From positions 1 to 22,673 of the IMG/VR virus record IMGVR_UViG_3300044961_000859: DNA of 22,673 nt. One strand, written 5' to 3'. The translations under genes and the position numbers were made by a program. The stretch is from a virus. Under the pieces are notes generated by a model that saw nothing but the letters and a program-made list of their open reading frames with translations, was not told the DNA's origin and ran no database searches. This document shows positions 14,809 through 22,391 of the stretch, in pieces (the stretch's first letter is position 1; every line of letters starts with the position of its first letter).

Positions 14809-15948
14809 TTACGGAGTAGGTATGGTGCCGTTGGTGTGAATTAGCACAGCATTTGTGTGGCGGTAGTCTTTACAACCAAACAACGTAGAAGTGACCATTG
14901 CGTCGCTGAGATAGAGAGTCTCGCGGCTCATCTCAGTTTTGGGCTCTTGCAACATGGCTAATCCAAATGCTTCTTGGTGCATCATGATTGCTGTGTGCAC
15001 TTCCTCTTGAGCATTAGCTGCCACGCCTGTACCATCAGTGGACCACCTAGTTGGTAAAGAAGCAGGAGCAGTTGGACCCCCGTATTGAGTGGGAAAATAC
15101 AATTTCACGCCAGTACCATCCGCTCCTGGGTCAGCAGCAAGCTTCACGCCAGGTGTGTTAACTGTGGTGCCTCCGTTTGGAAAGGCATTTGCTCTGTTTG
15201 CATCAATCATGGACGTCATGTAGACAGGGACGCCCATGAGAGTTCCAACCACACCGCTCTCTAAAGGAGCGCTAGTGCGATAAAACATGGATTGCACTTT
15301 ATCAAGTGCAAGCAACTGTGCAAACTGAGTTGGAGAAACAATCAAAACGCGCTTGTCTGCTGATACATCATTTTTGTCTAAAATGAGCTTAGCCTTTAAG
15401 AAAGCGTCTAGGGTGAAAGGCCTACTATTGTTTGCCGCACCCATAGCACCAGTAGTGTGGCTATACACAACTTGTTCATTATAAGCTTGAATGCAAGCAC
15501 GTAAGCCAAGCAAATGCGCATCTAAGTCTCTTGCAATTGCATAGGAAGCTTCTTTAGCCAGATTGCTCGACAATAAACCACTGGGGTCCAGCATGATTGA
15601 AGTGATATCTTCAACCATGAAGGAAGCTTCTTTAAATTTGTCTATCAGTATGCGCCAATAGTTAGTGCTTGCGCTTTGTAAATTTACAGGCTCACCTGGT
15701 CTTTTGTCATTCACGCCTAGGCGACCAAGTGTGGGGATGGTAATGGTGTCGCCAACTTTGCCTTGTGGAAAAGCAACGTTCATAGTGAATTGGCGCATGA
15801 GCAAGTTTTGGTCTAGCTCGCGCCGGACCATAGTAGCCCATTGTTTCTTAATCCACTCTTGTACGTCAGCTCTTGTGAAAACACTGCCTTTATAAGTGGC
15901 TTGTAAGTTGAGAGAGGAGTTGTTTGCGTTAGTAAAATTTGCTGGCAT
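14809..15948 (-). CDS. Major capsid protein
   Basis: Shell protein of 379 residues, expected to have the HK97 fold. It follows the scaffold gene, as in nearly all tailed phages. Segments seen in coat proteins of this kind include VGDTITIPTLGRLGV, the helix-strand run RILIDKFKEASFMVEDI, DKRVLIVSPTQFAQLL and GTLMGVPVYMTSMI. The length is typical of podoviral coat proteins. There is no recognisable Shine-Dalgarno sequence, only a 75-bp A/T-rich leader with the AACAAAGAA word, which is notable for what should be the most translated gene. No decoration-protein gene is seen. Confidence 0.85.
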   Translation of the reverse strand: MPANFTNANNSSLNLQATYKGSVFTRADVQEWIKKQWATMVRRELDQNLLMRQFTMNVAFPQGKVGDTITIPTLGRLGVNDKRPGEPVNLQSASTNYWRILIDKFKEASFMVEDITSIMLDPSGLLSSNLAKEASYAIARDLDAHLLGLRACIQAYNEQVVYSHTTGAMGAANNSRPFTLDAFLKAKLILDKNDVSADKRVLIVSPTQFAQLLALDKVQSMFYRTSAPLESGVVGTLMGVPVYMTSMIDANRANAFPNGGTTVNTPGVKLAADPGADGTGVKLYFPTQYGGPTAPASLPTRWSTDGTGVAANAQEEVHTAIMMHQEAFGLAMLQEPKTEMSRETLYLSDAMVTSTLFGCKDYRHTNAVLIHTNGTIPTP

Positions 15949-16023
15949 ATGGTTTAATTAGAAAAAAAGAACAAAAAATGAAAACAAAGGAAAACAAAGA
16001 ATGAACGAACATAATGCTCATGC

Positions 16024-16680
16024 TCACACATCATCAACCACGCGTCCTTCTTGGAAGGCTTTTGTAATGCGAGGTAAGTTAGCTTGATATGTGGCTTTGT
16101 CCATTCTCAAAATTTCAGATTTTTTAATAATGTCGAGTTTTGGTTTTTGTGAAGGTTTTGTGCGAGAAAAAGCAGAAGGTGTGGGTTTGTTAGCTGTTGT
16201 GGGTTTGGCTTGCCCTGTTTTTATTAAGTGGTCCCAAATAGCAATGGCGCCTTCCACAGAATTAAATTGCTCTCGCCCTTCTTCTGGGAGGGTTTGATAG
16301 AAGCTCTTAATTGCTTCCATGCGCTGGTCATATTCTACAGGGCTCACGCTCCATGAGCGCATGAGAGTCATTTCGTCTCTAAAAGCAACCAGCTGATTCA
16401 CCGTTTCTAAGGCTTCATTTGGCTTAACTCCAAAATAATTTTCAAAAGCCTGAACAAAAGAATCAGGAGTTTCTTCTTGCTCTTGTTCTTCTGGAGCTTC
16501 TATTTGCTCTTGTTCTTCTTGTTCTTCTTCTTGTTGTGGTTGTTGAGCAGGAGAAGCAATTGGATTTGGTCTAACTTCAGCTTTTATTGTTGGTGTTTGG
16601 AAAGCTTTCAGTTGCTCATTTAGCTGTTCGCTAATGGCATTTGCAGAAGCTTCCGTTGTCTGGTTGTTTAAATCAATCAT
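16024..16680 (-). CDS. Capsid assembly scaffolding protein
   Basis: A 218-residue protein between portal and capsid, the standard place for the scaffold. The N-terminal half is low-complexity and very acidic (Gln/Glu-rich, about 45-75). The middle is helical, and the C-terminal segment is basic and helical (KLDIIKKSEILRMDKATYQ), like the coat-binding end of P22 and T7 scaffolds. A copy of the 29-bp element ends 9 bp before its ATG, which suggests that scaffold and capsid have their own promoter for high expression. No protease domain is seen, so the scaffold is probably released intact. Confidence 0.8.
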   Translation of the reverse strand: MIDLNNQTTEASANAISEQLNEQLKAFQTPTIKAEVRPNPIASPAQQPQQEEEQEEQEQIEAPEEQEQEETPDSFVQAFENYFGVKPNEALETVNQLVAFRDEMTLMRSWSVSPVEYDQRMEAIKSFYQTLPEEGREQFNSVEGAIAIWDHLIKTGQAKPTTANKPTPSAFSRTKPSQKPKLDIIKKSEILRMDKATYQANLPRITKAFQEGRVVDDV

Positions 16681-16689
16681 GGTCTTTGA

Positions 16690-16718
16690 TAGTGGTATTC
16701 AAATAATTAATTGGGGTG
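16690..16718 (-). promoter_or_regulatory. 29-bp conserved element, copy 3 (candidate phage promoter)
   Basis: Reading leftward: CACCCCAATTA, 8 bases, AATACCACTA, in the 44-bp gap between the portal stop and the scaffold start. The sequence after it (TCAAAGAC) is also shared with copy 1. Only 9 bp separate it from the scaffold ATG, so if it is a promoter the mRNA leader would be very short. Confidence 0.6.
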
Positions 16719-16724
16719 AAAAAG

Positions 16725-18503
16725 CTATAGAGGAGTGGATAGTGCTTGTTGTAGAAGAGCCGCTTCTTCATCAGGAATGGGTTGTTCTGAAGGTGGCATT
16801 CCTCCCAAAGCCATAAAAGCTTCAGGCACTCCACCAGCCGCTGTTTTTTCTTGGAGGGCTTGAGAATAAGAAGGGCCGCCAATTGCCATCAGTTGTTGAT
16901 TGAGTGCGTCTAAAGGAGATAAAGAAGGAGAAGCCAAGCTAGCTTCAGCTGGTGCCGCTTGTGTGGCTTCTGCAGATTCGTCTGGCTTCACCACATATTT
17001 TTCTGGGTCATCAAACCCAAAAGAAACAAGAAGGTCATAAAAGAGGGCTTTCCAATCCAACAAAGAAGCAAATTGCGGCACACTGCCTGTGAGCGTGATG
17101 AAGTCAGTGAGGAGCTTAATTTTGTGGTCGCGATTGATTAAGCTTTGTGTGGCTGTTACGCGCACTTTAAAAGACTTCCTTAAGTCTGAAGGAAGTAGTT
17201 TGAAGTAGTTGCTAATGCCTGGTTTGGAGCCCTTCAATTTAATAGTTTTTTGTTTGGTAGTGTGGGCTCTCACTATTTTGTAGGCGCGTTGCAACAAAGG
17301 AATTATGAAAGTTTTTTCATATAAAGAAAACACATCAGTGAGGCGGTTGCCGCCGGCTTCCTTCACACTTTGTATTTCTTGTGCTGTCACGCGCTCGCCA
17401 GTGCGGAATGTGTTGGCACTAATCATGGCACCCGTCCCTATGTTGCGGTCAATTTTTGCATCTAGCACAGCAGCTTCATTGTAAGTAATGTTGAAGTTGT
17501 TGGCTGGCGGGCGCAGAGGAGTGAGGGCATCTGGTCGCCCCACACTAATCACTTTACCGGGCTCTGTTTTTATTTGGTTGGGGTCAGTGATGCCGTCGTC
17601 TATGAACAACCACATGTTGTCTACCGACACAGCTATATTGTCTAGTCGCCGGTTCATTAGAATGTTGTTTTCTAAAATGAGCCCCAAGCTGCTATCAATG
17701 AGAGAAATGCCATAGGCGGATTCTGGTGTTTCAAACAATATACCAATCAACCAAGGGCACTCACTTAGTCCTTCCTCTTCATGAAGCACTATGTTGTCAC
17801 TAATCCTATAAAGGCACCCGTCTATTGGGTCGTAAAATTCACAAACCTCCACAAACTCATTAGCTAAAGGAGAAGGAAGGTCGTCGGCTAATTCTCTGCT
17901 TGAAGGACTTGTTGTGGAGAGTTTTTCAAATGCAGATTCAGCATCTTCTGAAAGTTGGTTAAAAAAGCCAGAGTTTGCCCATTCCAAAAACTCTGCCTTA
18001 TTCAACAAGAATTCTCTAAAACTGTAGGAAAATTTAGGATTGTAGCGGCGCCCACTCTCTATGTAAGTGTGGGAGGCATTGAGGCACTCGAAGGCAAGCT
18101 TGTCTTCTTCTTCATCCCAAAAAACTCTCATGGCACAAAAGCCAGTGAGAAGCAACTGAGTGGTGGCAACTCGGAGTTCTCGAAACAAATTGGAAGCATT
18201 TAGGCAATTGCGAAAATAAGCAGAGGCTAAGGGCACAATTTCGGCAAGCCCCGGCTCACTGCTTTCCAATTCCACCCAATAGTCTGAATGAAATAAAGCA
18301 TTGCGAAAGTAGGCTCCCACTGTTTCAATGATTTCAAAAATGCGCCCATCATTTAGTTTTGAGTGCCATCCCTCATTGTTATGCACTCGTAAAGGGTTGG
18401 TTTTGTAGAGGCGCCAAAGCTCTTCCCACTTTGCATTTAGTGGGGTGCGAGCTTGTCTTTCTGTTTCTATTAGAGAATGGAGAAGGTCATTTTGCAAATT
18501 CAT
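16725..18503 (-). CDS. Portal (head-tail connector) protein
   Basis: A 592-residue protein between the terminase and the scaffold, matching T7-type connectors in size and place. Twelve copies would form the ring through which DNA is packaged. Visible features are an N-terminal helical part (ETERQARTPLNAKWEELWRLYK), a central region with the wing-type segment VSVDNMWLFIDDGITD and GKVISVGRPDALTPL, and the stem-helix region RTGERVTAQEIQSVKEAGG. The C-terminal roughly 90 residues are Ala/Pro-rich and probably disordered. The TerL stop lies 6 bp before its ATG. Confidence 0.85.
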   Translation of the reverse strand: MNLQNDLLHSLIETERQARTPLNAKWEELWRLYKTNPLRVHNNEGWHSKLNDGRIFEIIETVGAYFRNALFHSDYWVELESSEPGLAEIVPLASAYFRNCLNASNLFRELRVATTQLLLTGFCAMRVFWDEEEDKLAFECLNASHTYIESGRRYNPKFSYSFREFLLNKAEFLEWANSGFFNQLSEDAESAFEKLSTTSPSSRELADDLPSPLANEFVEVCEFYDPIDGCLYRISDNIVLHEEEGLSECPWLIGILFETPESAYGISLIDSSLGLILENNILMNRRLDNIAVSVDNMWLFIDDGITDPNQIKTEPGKVISVGRPDALTPLRPPANNFNITYNEAAVLDAKIDRNIGTGAMISANTFRTGERVTAQEIQSVKEAGGNRLTDVFSLYEKTFIIPLLQRAYKIVRAHTTKQKTIKLKGSKPGISNYFKLLPSDLRKSFKVRVTATQSLINRDHKIKLLTDFITLTGSVPQFASLLDWKALFYDLLVSFGFDDPEKYVVKPDESAEATQAAPAEASLASPSLSPLDALNQQLMAIGGPSYSQALQEKTAAGGVPEAFMALGGMPPSEQPIPDEEAALLQQALSTPL

Positions 18504-18509
18504 AGTTAG

Positions 18510-20348
18510 TTAGTTAAAAAATGAATTGTAGGTGGCTAAAAAGGAAGGCTGATTAAATAAATCTAGAGGAAGTTTTGTTGCTACCACATTTGCATTTGTT
18601 TGAGAAACAAAGAAACTATAATCAATGGACTCTCTGGAATTGTGTGCTTTTTCCCACAATGTGACTACTGCGTCTAAGAAGTCGTCGTGCTTAGTCACAG
18701 GATAGTTTGATATTTGGTGCCAAATATCTTCGTTTGCCCTCACTTTTTCGCTAAAACACAATTTGCCGCTTGCTATGGGCAGCTCTAACACTCCTTGTAT
18801 TTTGCTGTCTTTCACTCGCTGCTCATAGTGACCAAGAGCCACTAATGGGCGCCCATTTACAAAAGCTTTCTCGTTTTTTAACACATCTCCTAGTAGCATG
18901 CCCACACCATTTTGTTCATAAAAAACTCTGAAAGTGTGGAGAGCAATTGCCATTTTTTGTGTGGCTTCTACCACTTCATTTGTGGTGAGGCGCCCCATCA
19001 CGGCGTCTTGCACCACCAATGTGCCATCGCTCAGCTTAAATCCCCCCACGATTGCACAATAATCACTAGTGCGGGATGTGGAGAAAGCTGGGTCAATTGC
19101 AATTATTGGATGCACTTTCTCAAGTCTCGAACTGTTGGGCCACTTAAAATAGCAATTATTTGCGTAGGTGAAGAAACAAGAAGAATCAACTACTTGAATT
19201 TGGGCAGTGTCGAAAAGCGCTGTGTCTTTCTCAAACACTTTGTTCAGATATTGGGAAGCAAATCTTCGCGGAGGTAGGCGCTTTTGCAAATTCGCCACAA
19301 TCTCATCATTATACCGCTCAGGCCACAAATAGCCTTCGCTTGCATCTTGTCCATTTTTGTAAATGGAACGCTGTAAAACTGTGTAGTGCCACTCATCTGC
19401 ATTGGCTATTATTTGACCATAATAGTCGTCCACAGCATAACGAGTGCCGCTAACTAGTATTTCTCCTCCTACTGTGTCTGAAAACAAGAAAGAAGAATTG
19501 CCTAGTTCTACCACTTTGGGTGGGTTTAACACACTCTCTATGTCTGCAATCCACCCTTCTATTTGTGCTTTCTTAGCTGGGCTCTCAATGTTTTTAAAGT
19601 CTATTAAATCATCCAATATGGCTAAGTCGTAGTGCATCCCAGTTACAGTGGTGCCAACTGATGTGGCAAACACTGTGGGTTCTTTAAAAGAACCAGGTCT
19701 ATTAACTTGAAGAGCTGTGGCGTTCCAAATAACTTTCTTGTCTTCAGCTTCGGTTTCAAAATTGCTATTGCGAGTGCGGTTGCGTTTGTCTAATGCTGGT
19801 AACAAAGAACCTTCAATGTGGGGGCGATTGTTCCACACTTTCTCTAGTTCTTTGTTTTCTAAATAAGAGCGAAGTTCTCTTATGAAAGACAAAGCCAACG
19901 TTTGCAAATTACAAGCCACCAATATGCGAATGTTGGGATTTCGGTATATGCGCCACAAAGAATAAAGCACAGTCCCTATTGTAGACTTTAGGTGGCCCCG
20001 CGGCATGAGCACAAGCCGCCGTAACCCTGCCCCTTTTTCTTCTCCACTAAACTTAAGTTTTTGTAAAGCTTGTTCGTTTGTTTGTGGTGTTGTTATAAAG
20101 TTGACCAGCTCATCGTGGCACACGCCAAAATTATCCCAACCACCATGAAACTTTATCAAATCTGCAAATGCCCTCATGTCTGTGAGAGCCCTTATTTCTA
20201 ATTCTGTGTGCTCACCATGCGCCCCAACTTTGGTGCGTTTGGCTCGTAGGCGGGTTTCTTTATCTGGTTTGTCTTCTTTTATCAGCTTAGTGCTTGACTT
20301 ACTTGCAATCAAGCTATCTAAGTCTATGTTTTTTTTAACTACCCTCAC
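18510..20348 (-). CDS. Terminase large subunit
   Basis: DNA-packaging motor and nuclease of 612 residues. The ATPase half has Walker A MPRGHLKST (115-123, Lys121), Walker B DLAILDD (241-247) with the catalytic acidic pair, and the coupling motif SGT at 300-302. The RNase H-like nuclease half shows Asp419 (IIAIDP), Glu478 (YEQNG) and the Asp555/Asp556/Asp559 cluster (HDDFLDA). The form is closest to T7 gp19-type large subunits. It starts at GTG, with the start overlapping the previous stop as GTGA. A T7-type packaging strategy would predict direct terminal repeats, yet the visible repeats in this window are inverted. Confidence 0.93.
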   Translation of the reverse strand: MRVVKKNIDLDSLIASKSSTKLIKEDKPDKETRLRAKRTKVGAHGEHTELEIRALTDMRAFADLIKFHGGWDNFGVCHDELVNFITTPQTNEQALQKLKFSGEEKGAGLRRLVLMPRGHLKSTIGTVLYSLWRIYRNPNIRILVACNLQTLALSFIRELRSYLENKELEKVWNNRPHIEGSLLPALDKRNRTRNSNFETEAEDKKVIWNATALQVNRPGSFKEPTVFATSVGTTVTGMHYDLAILDDLIDFKNIESPAKKAQIEGWIADIESVLNPPKVVELGNSSFLFSDTVGGEILVSGTRYAVDDYYGQIIANADEWHYTVLQRSIYKNGQDASEGYLWPERYNDEIVANLQKRLPPRRFASQYLNKVFEKDTALFDTAQIQVVDSSCFFTYANNCYFKWPNSSRLEKVHPIIAIDPAFSTSRTSDYCAIVGGFKLSDGTLVVQDAVMGRLTTNEVVEATQKMAIALHTFRVFYEQNGVGMLLGDVLKNEKAFVNGRPLVALGHYEQRVKDSKIQGVLELPIASGKLCFSEKVRANEDIWHQISNYPVTKHDDFLDAVVTLWEKAHNSRESIDYSFFVSQTNANVVATKLPLDLFNQPSFLATYNSFFN

Positions 20349-20779
20349 ACTATCAATCCTCTTTTTCTTCTTGTTCTTTCCGCAAATTTTTGTCTAGCTA
20401 ATGCTGTAGCAGACAACAAAGAATTCATTAGGTTGTTTGACATGGATTCATTTTGCTGCTGCTTACTCATTTGGTCCAATAGGGCGTCTTTCTCACTTAA
20501 TGCAGTGGAGTAGGATTGGCGCATTTCTGTGAGCTGTTGCAAATACTCTTGCAGCTTTTGCTGGTAGTTGTTTCGCTCTTCCTCAGTTTGTTGCAATTGG
20601 TTGCTTATTAGCCCCATTGCTTCTTCATTTCTTCTATTTAAGTCTGCAATGGTTTGTGCCGATTGTTGCTTTATTTGCTCCAACGCAGATTGTGCTTCAG
20701 CCCCAATTCCTTGTGCTTGCTGCATTGTTTGAAGCTGATACTTCTCAACTTTAGTTGGTTTTGGCTTTCTCTTTCCCAT
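20345..20779 (-). CDS. Small coiled-coil protein upstream of terminase
   Basis: A 144-residue protein with a Lys/Arg-rich N terminus (MGKRKPKPTKVEK), a long Gln/Glu-rich coiled coil (about 25-115) and a basic end (FAERTRRKRGLIV). Position suggests the terminase small subunit. The basic start and the R-rich, I/V-terminated tail instead recall the small T7 gp7.3-type virion protein. No helix-turn-helix is evident, so I leave the choice open. The ATG at 20779 is preferred: a frame extending to 20890 would run through the 29-bp element and has a hydrophobic, F-rich, unconserved-looking start. It is the first gene of the leftward block. Confidence 0.7.
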   Translation of the reverse strand: MGKRKPKPTKVEKYQLQTMQQAQGIGAEAQSALEQIKQQSAQTIADLNRRNEEAMGLISNQLQQTEEERNNYQQKLQEYLQQLTEMRQSYSTALSEKDALLDQMSKQQQNESMSNNLMNSLLSATALARQKFAERTRRKRGLIV

Positions 20780-20830
20780 GGTTCTTTTAAAACAAAAAAT
20801 AAATAATGAGGTGCGCAGCTCTCCTGCGCC

Positions 20831-20859
20831 TAGTGGTATTTGCTTATATAATTGGGGTG
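20831..20859 (-). promoter_or_regulatory. 29-bp conserved element, copy 2 (candidate phage promoter)
   Basis: Reading leftward: CACCCCAATTA, TATAAGCA, AATACCACTA. It stands 51 bp before the first leftward gene and mirrors copy 1 at the other end of the gene set. A short hairpin, GCGCAG-GAGAG-CTGCGC, follows in the leader and could be an mRNA 5' stabiliser. Confidence 0.6.
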
Positions 20860-20918
20860 GAAAGAAAAAGAAATTAGTTTGCCGCTCCATCTAATAAGTT
20901 TTTCTTATATGCTTTCTA

Positions 20919-20962
20919 GAGTTTCTTTAAGAAACTACGGCAGCTTACCGTAGTTTCTTTTT
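20919..20962 (+). other. Hairpin with alternative pairing, first copy
   Basis: AAGAAACTACGG (20929-20940) pairs with CCGTAGTTTCTT (20948-20959) around CAGCTTA, followed by TTT. An upstream AGTTTCTT can pair with the same middle segment, giving two exclusive folds as in attenuators. Read on the plus strand it is terminator-like, although no rightward gene is known here. A second copy lies at 22154. Confidence 0.55.
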
Positions 20963-21295
20963 ACACAAAAACTAATTCAAAAATGCCTGTTTTTTCTCCT
21001 CTTGCAATGAGGTGGAAGCAAGCAGAAGCCTCTAGAAGGGCTTATAAGCCCTTCTAGCTGCTGTAGCCTTCTAACCTCCTACAACTTGCGGCGCAAATTA
21101 GCCCCGCCTTCCTGGGCCTTCTAGAGGCCTCTGAGTGTACGTTTGGCACCTACGTGAAATTAGGCTTTTCAGCCTCCATTCATTTTCCGGGGCCTAGAAG
21201 GGCCTAGAAGACGCCTTACCATCTAAAATGACTAAACATACCTGAAGCACCCTAGAGGGGCCTTCCTGGGCCTTCTAGAGGCCTCTAATTGAATG
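20963..21295. repeat. Intergenic repeats: perfect palindrome and 26-bp direct repeat
   Basis: No gene is seen. A perfect 26-bp palindrome spans 21032-21057 (half-site CTAGAAGGGCTTA). A 26-bp direct repeat starting CCTTCCTGGGCCTTCTAG lies at 21107-21132 and 21261-21286. Variants of GGGCCTAGAAG lie between the two copies near 21191-21212. Part of this stretch (about 21140-21240) weakly matches the reverse complement of 975-1080. Confidence 0.7.
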
Positions 21296-21930
21296 ATTTG
21301 ATTCGAGGCGGGGGACTACTATGAAAAGAACTTGCTTGCAAATTCACTTGGCTAACTTTTGCTTTTCGACAAAGAACACGACTAACAGGGCTCTCTAGTG
21401 CTTAGCAAAAGCCTACTAGCCGCACTAGCTGGCGCCCCTTCTCTTTCTTTCTTTCTTGTTCCTCTAGTCGGTTTTCTCCCAAAAAGAAAACCGACTAGGA
21501 GCAATTGCTGATTAGCTAGCAAATGCTTGTGAGTTGGGTTCTTTGTCCAAAACAAAGAACTCAACTCACTAGCTCTTACTAGCTTTCTTCCTAGTTCTGT
21601 TCTTTGCTCAAAACAAAGAACAGAACTAGAGCCAATGCTAGCTTATTCTTCTCTAACTCTTTCTCTTGTTCTTTTCTTTGTTTTTGGAGACAAAGAAAAG
21701 AACTAAGTTAAATTAGCTTGCTTTTGCTTGCTAGTACTAAGACTAGCCCTGAGCTAGTCTTAGTACTAGCTCTAGCATTTGCTAGTATTATTATTATTTT
21801 ATTTATTATATAAACTAGCTAAAGCTAGTTCTTACTAGTAAGCCTATGCTGCTAGTTCTTTAGACTAGCTTATAGCTAGTCTAAAGAACTAGCTCTTCTC
21901 TACTAGAGCTAACTAGCATAGGCTAACAAG
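21296..21930 (-). repeat. Right arm of long imperfect inverted repeat
   Basis: Reverse complement of 355-931 with high identity in 21385-21590 and at the outer end. Its hairpins are longer and more perfect than those of the left arm: 16 bp at 21591-21606/21614-21629, 14 bp at 21668-21681/21690-21703, 17 bp at 21731-21747/21753-21769 (stem CTAGTACTAAGACTAGC) and 20 bp at 21851-21870/21874-21893. Three of these stems contain the word TTCTTT. No gene is credible inside it. Confidence 0.85.
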
Positions 21931-21964
21931 AGCTTGTTTTTAATTTTATTTTTTGTTTAAGAAC

Positions 21965-21987
21965 TAGGCAAACAAAGGCTTTGCCTA
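21965..21987. other. Hairpin containing the iteron core word
   Basis: TAGGCAAA-CAAAGGC-TTTGCCTA. Both arms contain TTTGCCTA or its complement, the core of the 14-bp repeat unit found 400 bp to the right, so the two may bind the same protein. Confidence 0.5.
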
Positions 21988-22391
21988 AGCTGGCTGGGAA
22001 GAAGAATAATAGCCGCGCGCCGCCCCCTTTGCTCGCGCGCGCGCAAGAGCCTCTTTTCCTCCCATTTTATTAGGGGCACTTTAAACTTTTCGCAATAGGG
22101 GGAAATTAGCCTCAAAATTGTAGCATAGGCTACAAAATTAGTTAGGGCATACTAAGAATCTACGGCACGTTACCGTAGATTCTTTAAGCACTCCCTTATA
22201 AGCAAATCTTATAAACCACCACAACAACACCTGCCCCTTGCCCGCGCCAACTGGTCGAGCCGGCGCCCGTTGCCTTGGCCGGCGCCCGTTGCCTTGGCCG
22301 GCGCCCGTTGTTCTGGCCGCACCGCTGTTCTTTGTCTAAATTTTTTTGTTGTACTATCGGGGCCCCCGCCCGCGCTTGCTTCCCCCCTTCC
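21988..22391. other. GC-rich island with 19-bp triplicate
   Basis: Composition changes sharply from the A/T-rich flanks. There is an alternating CG run near 22033-22043 and three tandem copies of a 19-bp unit beginning CCGGCGCCCGTTG at 22260-22278, 22279-22297 and 22298-22316. A second copy of the CTACGG hairpin lies at 22154-22184: stem AAGAATCTACGG, loop CACGTTA. Open frames here are Gly/Ala/Arg-rich and not credible. Confidence 0.6.

Noticed and set aside
20780-20890. Longer N terminus for the coiled-coil protein
   Set aside because: The extension would cover the 29-bp element and has an F-rich sequence unlike the rest; the MGKRK start is more plausible.
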